A DNA stretch of 64,000 nt from Pochonia chlamydosporia 170 (Eukaryota > Ascomycota > Sordariomycetes > Hypocreales > Clavicipitaceae): assembly GCF_001653235.2 (NCBI RefSeq), contig NC_035790.1, positions 1,364,001 through 1,428,000 on the forward strand. The letters are read 5' to 3'. Below, piece by piece: positions 59,501 through 64,000 of the stretch. The position numbers and the translations under genes are program-made. The stretch's first letter is position 1. Each line of letters begins with the position of its first letter. The notes under the pieces are model-generated. The model had not been told where the DNA came from and did no database searches. It saw only the letters and a program-made list of their open reading frames with translations.

Positions 59501-62090
59501 TCAACGGTGGAGATGAGCTTGATTTTGTATAGAGTCAAGCCTGGTGGTACGGAAGGCGGTTAATATCAAGTCGCCAAGCAAAAAAAATAAATGTGCGCAA
59601 AACCAACGGAACGATACGAGCTTTTAGAACCAGACACGATTTGATGTGTACAAATGTACATCCGTTTTTGTGTGGTGGTGGCGATTAAGCTCGTACTTGC
59701 AGCGGCAGAATGACAACCATTTGATGAGGGAGAAAGACTTTAGAAGAAGACATGGACTAGATGCCGCCTCCACGGGGGTCACAGGTGTCCACGACGGCGG
59801 CAAGCGCTGTCTAAAATAAAAATAAAATACCAGACCAGATCAGACTTGACATGCACCCGATTCTTCACATCTTCCCATGTCGTCCGAGCCTATCCCCCAC
59901 AAGGTGACAAGGTGAGGCCCAAGGACCACTTCGTGTCTGAGGCGTCTCATGATCCTCCGACGATACGGGTCACGGCGCTCAGTCAGGGCGAGTCTGATCA
60001 AATGCATCAAACGCATCGAATACACCCAAGAACCCAGGTCCAACACACCCAGACCCAGACCCTGCCGTGCATCGCTTGTCTCGCTGTCCTCAATTCACAC
60101 CTGACCACACCAGGCCGTATCACACCAGACGTTTTTTAGCCTTCCATTTTGATTCCACACTACTCGAGTCCGCTTGCCCAACCGATCCAGACCAGATGTC
60201 CAATGCGCCAGTCCGTCCATGTCCAAATGCAGTCGGCGGCTTGGCTTCTAGTAAGCTTCCCATTTGCGACTAAGACTAAGCCACGCCAGCATGTTGGCCC
60301 TTGGTCGCAAAAAGAGCAGCTCTCATCGTGTCACTGCATGCCAATGGCCCTTTTAACCCCCCTTCATTCGAGGCAAAAGTCACATACCCGCACGATGCTC
60401 GGCGCCAATAGTGCATGATACAAGGTGAACCAAGACATGGATGGGGGCAGGGCCACTTTGTGACGGTGAACTAATGGCCTACCAGACTACATGTGCACTT
60501 TTGACGAAAATGGTGCAAAACCAAGCACTTGAGTCGAGTTCCACCAGCTGTAGTTCCAGCAAGTCTCGACTGCGGCATGGAACAAGCTGCCCAGCCACCA
60601 GCAGTTCGAACAAGTTCCTGTCAGCACGGCACGCATGTCATCAGCGGAGTACGGAGTATGGAGAACCAGACTGGACAGACTTGACATGTTAGAGTAAGAG
60701 GTCTGGTTGCCGGCGACTCCGTATGATATGGACACTTCCGGGACTGTACGGAGTATGCCCAGTATGTGAGAAAGCAAATTACACCATGAGATGACACGAA
60801 ATATGACCCAATATGAGCCCGCTCAAATACAGTAGCCGTCATCACCCCTTGCCACACGGCTATTCCCATATTGAATCCTCCAACAGCTTCCAATTGGGTC
60901 AAGTTCAATCATAGACTTCCATCGCCAGCTGAGTGACGACACTGGAGACTCTTCCATTTTGAGCATCTTGTCTGTTCAGCGCTTGGGAGATACGACACAA
61001 AGAGAATTATAATGTCATCAACCTACAGCATCTTGCGAACCAGTGGACAAAGTGTAACCTTGGCCAAACGACTTGACCCGCATGGATCAATGCAGGTGCT
61101 AGCGCTCTCCAACTCCAAAAGCCCCAGCAATGGATAGGCTAATATCCAATACTATTACTCAACAAGCGTATCTCGGAAACAACACCGTGTCGAGATGGGG
61201 ATTCAGTCTCACTCACGCCGCTCCAGTCGACTTTGGTCACTGTGATGTGACAAACCGGCATGGCCAAGAGAGGCGCACCATTCTTCCGTGCTGGGATCAA
61301 ACAGCCATACTACCCGCTCTAGTTGCAATTTTAGCGTAAGACGAGAAGGCGATACGCTGCCGATTCAGCTTGGCAGCGGTGCAAGACGCAAGGATCGATG
61401 GGCCCAGCAAGAGCGCCTTTGATCTCCTTGCGATCTCCTTGTGTCTTTCTTGTCGCATCCTCCGCCGTAAAAGGGCAGCAAACATTGAAATTGCGGATAC
61501 GAGAGACAGGGGCCCTGGAACATTTCGGCGGAGCAAAGTCACAGAGCTTGCGTGGCACTTGGCACCAGGCTGGACTCCATTGTAGGACAGAGACAGCAAA
61601 ATCCCAAAAAGTCGCGAGCAGATGGCTGGAAAGGGGTTAGCATTACGCTGCGGCGGACTTGTCACTGAGACAGATGACGAAAGTCAAGCTTGCACTGCCC
61701 AAACGCCATGGCTATGAAAGCACCATTACCGGTGGCATGCATCTTCAGTAAGCGCCAAGTCCAGAAAACCTGCCCGAGTTGACGGAGTACATGAATGCAG
61801 TGCTTTCGTTGCGCTCTGTCAAACTTGGAAAACTTCCAACCCGTTTCTCGGTACTTGCATTTTCGGAGGCGAATCATTTTCGAGATGACGGTTCGGTTAC
61901 AGTTACAGGGCTAGGTTCCAGCGCATGTTTCTGACATGATCCTGTCACAGATGGCTGGGGCCCTTGAAAAACGGTTTGACATGAAATGCCAATGTCTGGT
62001 TTCATTTGCTGCTGCGTGAAGAGGCGGGCGGCTGGTGCCGTGCTAGGCGATGCTTCGATTGGCTGAGATGTGACCACTGGCTGAGAGGAT

Positions 62091-62330
62091 TGCTCGGGGG
62101 GCGGTCAATTTTTGCTCGGGGGGCTCTTCGCCCCACCACATACCCGTTTTGGGCTAGCGGCTACATTCCCACACCCCACAGTACATTTTCAGTACAAATG
62201 TATGGGAGCATTTCTTATCACCAAAAATCTCACCAAGAAATCATCAAAATTAAACAAGGCTGCAGGTCTTCCTTCCTTCCTTCCTTCCCTCTGCTATTCC
62301 TCTCTTCTTAACACCACAGCCAGCATTGCG
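62091..62330 (+). mobile_element. Probable 5' end of a Mutator-like element
   Basis: A GC-rich block starts abruptly with two direct copies of GCTCGGGGGG (62092-62101 and 62114-62123), the second running into a small hairpin (GGGGC-TCTTC-GCCCC, 62120-62134). A CTTCC run at 62268-62289 precedes the transposase ATG. I infer that this is the left terminal region of the element. The actual terminal inverted repeat and target-site duplication cannot be confirmed because the right end lies outside the window. Confidence 0.45.
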
Positions 62331-64000
62331 ATGGATGACAAAGGCAGCCGCCCTCCCCTTAACCCGCCCCCAAATTTGCCCGCGTTGCCGGGCTATAGCA
62401 GCTTAGATAACCTATATTAAGTAGTACTAGGATTTAGCCGGCAAAACGGCATTAGGTTTGTTAAGAAGTCTATGAGCAATAAGGTCATAATAAACGGGAT
62501 TAAACAAGCTACCTGTGGCTTCTTTAAATGTAACCGCGGCCCTTAGAGGTTGCACTAAGGCGCGGGAATTTAACACATTCGCTTAAGAAAAACCAACTAC
62601 ACCTACCAACTTAAGGTGATAGCCTCTAATAAATTAGGTTATTAGGAATAGTTATATACAGAGGAAGGTTATTATAATCATGATAAATTAAGTGATGCCT
62701 TAGGGCACCCTATGCATTATAGATTTTCCCGGCAAGAAAAGGAGCAAATTGCACGCCTTTCTAAGCATTAATCCCTGCCGGCCCGCGGTATTGCTAAGAT
62801 TATTTAAGCGGAAAAGAAAGAAGAGCTCTTTTTTACTCTAAAAGACATCTATAATTAACGTCAAAGAGCTTGCAAGGAAGAATTAGGTGGCTATATAGCT
62901 ACTTAATAGTTCCTTAAAGTCCTTAAAGAAAGATGCCTCCCTTATTAGATTAAGGTTAATAAGTAGGGCCAATTTAAAAGTGCTGTCTAGACCTACCCAT
63001 ATTGCGTTACAAAATGGAGGACTTTTTTAGAATTTATCGCGATGGATAATACATATAAGACTAACCGTTAGGGGCTCTATCTATTAAATATAGTAACCGT
63101 TACTAATCATAAAATAACGGCAAATATTGCCTTTGGCCTCTTAAGCAGCAAAAAGGAAGAAGGATATTGCTAGATGCTAGCGTTATTAGATGAGATTTGC
63201 TGTAAGCTCTAAATCCCTGCCCCTGAAGTTATCCTCACAGACTTTAAAAAAGCATTAAAAAACGCTCTAGATTTTATTTGGCCAGCGATATAGCAGCAGA
63301 TGTGTGTATAGCATATCCAAGCAAATGTAAGGGCTAACTTCCACAAGAAGTAGATTATAGCTATTAATAATAATAATGCTGCTGCTATAAATACTAACCC
63401 TTAGGCATTTAATAATAGCCTGGAAGGAGCTATTCTTGCATTTAACTCCCTTCTCTACGCAAATAAGGTTAAGGACTTTTAGAGCAGTTAGACCAAGATG
63501 GTTAATATATATTATTTATAGTAACCGGCAATCTTATGATACCTAGAGGAGATATATCTTGGTTTTAAATAGTAGTAGGCTTATTGCTTTATTAAGGAAT
63601 ATTGTAATTACAGCGAGTTATTAAATAGCATCACGGAATTATCACATAGCACTCTAAAGAGCACACTAAATATAGGGAGCAGCAATTTCTATCCTCTTAT
63701 TAATTTAATTAACTAGATGCTAGCAATACAGGATTGCAATTATCGTGTAAAGATAGTAGATTGCGAGGTTAAGTAATGGGAATTAGCTAATACAACCTAG
63801 TGGCTTAGTGAGCTTCCCTTATAAATTTCCTATTAAGCTATCGATCTTGTGATTGATTAATATAAGCTTCTTAAAGCTTATAATTTGGGATTGCAGCCTC
63901 TAAGTCTCTGTTCTAGCTGCTTTATAGAGTAATTTGGGCTCCCTTGTGCTCATAAGCTTCTTGCAATGCAGCAGGCTAGTTAAAGATTAAAAAAGGAAGA
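62331..64000 (+). pseudogene. Degenerate Mutator-like (MULE) transposase, truncated by window end
   Basis: One frame from the ATG at 62331 to the end reads as a MULE transposase interrupted by more than 30 stops, nearly all TAA or TAG where Gln or Trp is expected (CAA/CAG to TAA/TAG, TGG to TAG). No frame change is needed over about 1.6 kb, so the decay is by point mutation. A FAR1/zinc-like N-terminal part (ATCGFFKCNRG) is followed by the DDE transposase core: FLEFIAMDNTYKTNR (first Asp), ANIAFGLLSSKKEEGY, VILTDFKKALKNAL (second Asp) and HIQANVR. The AT shift begins near 62400; the part before is not AT-rich. The pattern fits repeat-induced point mutation (RIP) or similar CpA-to-TpA decay. 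Fungal Hop-like MULEs are the nearest relatives by memory. It is non-functional as it stands. Confidence 0.88.

Larger units (their letters stand above)
56092..62090. other. 6-kb gene-poor region
   Basis: No gene is supported. Frames are under about 170 codons, overlapping and domain-free; the longest, 56833-57333 (-) and 57063-57536 (-), are Gln/Ser/Pro-rich and overlap each other. Short direct repeats (TGGTG, ATGGCATGGG, CCAGAC) are frequent. The first part is the promoter of the CAF120-like gene. Confidence 0.5.

Noticed and set aside
1..64000. tRNA genes, rRNA, CRISPR arrays, telomeric TTAGGG repeats
   Set aside because: Scanned by eye for B-box-like GGTTCGANTCC, spaced direct repeats and TTAGGG arrays; none found. 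A tRNA with diverged boxes could be missed.

Overview
The window is nuclear DNA of a filamentous ascomycete. The protein families, short introns (about 50-120 nt, mostly GTATGT/GTAAGT to YAG), CT-rich leaders and a CpA-to-TpA decayed transposon point to Sordariomycetes, most likely Hypocreales; the species cannot be fixed from sequence alone. Fifteen protein-coding genes are supported, eleven of them spliced, plus one broken transposase gene running off the right end. No tRNA, rRNA or CRISPR array was seen.

Layout. 1-6.6 kb: an 888-aa low-complexity fungal protein (+), an Apq12-type nuclear-envelope protein (+) and the GPN-loop GTPase Gpn3 (-). 8.4-9.8 kb: S-adenosylmethionine synthetase (+). 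9.8-21.8 kb: a 12-kb stretch without a convincing gene, rich in homopolymer tracts, GTAC-centred palindromes, microsatellites and one divergent tandem repeat. 21.8-30.8 kb: a 200-aa fungal protein, a PI-PLC X-domain protein, a 442-aa probable mitochondrial protein and a stand-alone peroxisomal enoyl-CoA hydratase 2 (all +). 31.1-34.9 kb: tubulin cofactor E and a pyridoxal-reductase-like aldo-keto reductase (+). 35.7-42.5 kb: cytoplasmic dynein intermediate chain (-), ATP synthase subunit e (+) and oligosaccharyltransferase STT3 (+). 43-56.1 kb: a 954-aa protein with a duplicated four-cysteine module (+), an FHA-kinase of Rad53/Chk2 type (-) and a CAF120-like PH protein (-). 56.1-62.1 kb: gene-poor DNA with short repeats. 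62.1-64 kb: a Mutator-like transposon broken by more than 30 in-frame stops.

The genes are ordinary housekeeping functions (methyl-donor synthesis, N-glycosylation, microtubule biogenesis and transport, respiration, beta-oxidation, checkpoint signalling, mRNA turnover). They do not form an operon-like or secondary-metabolite cluster; neighbours appear independently transcribed, with several divergent or convergent pairs. I found no convincing new biological system. The parts most worth a second look are the exactly duplicated zinc-module protein, the repeat-laden 12-kb desert, the decayed MULE with its abrupt edge, and several tiny coding exons that automated gene callers would probably miss.
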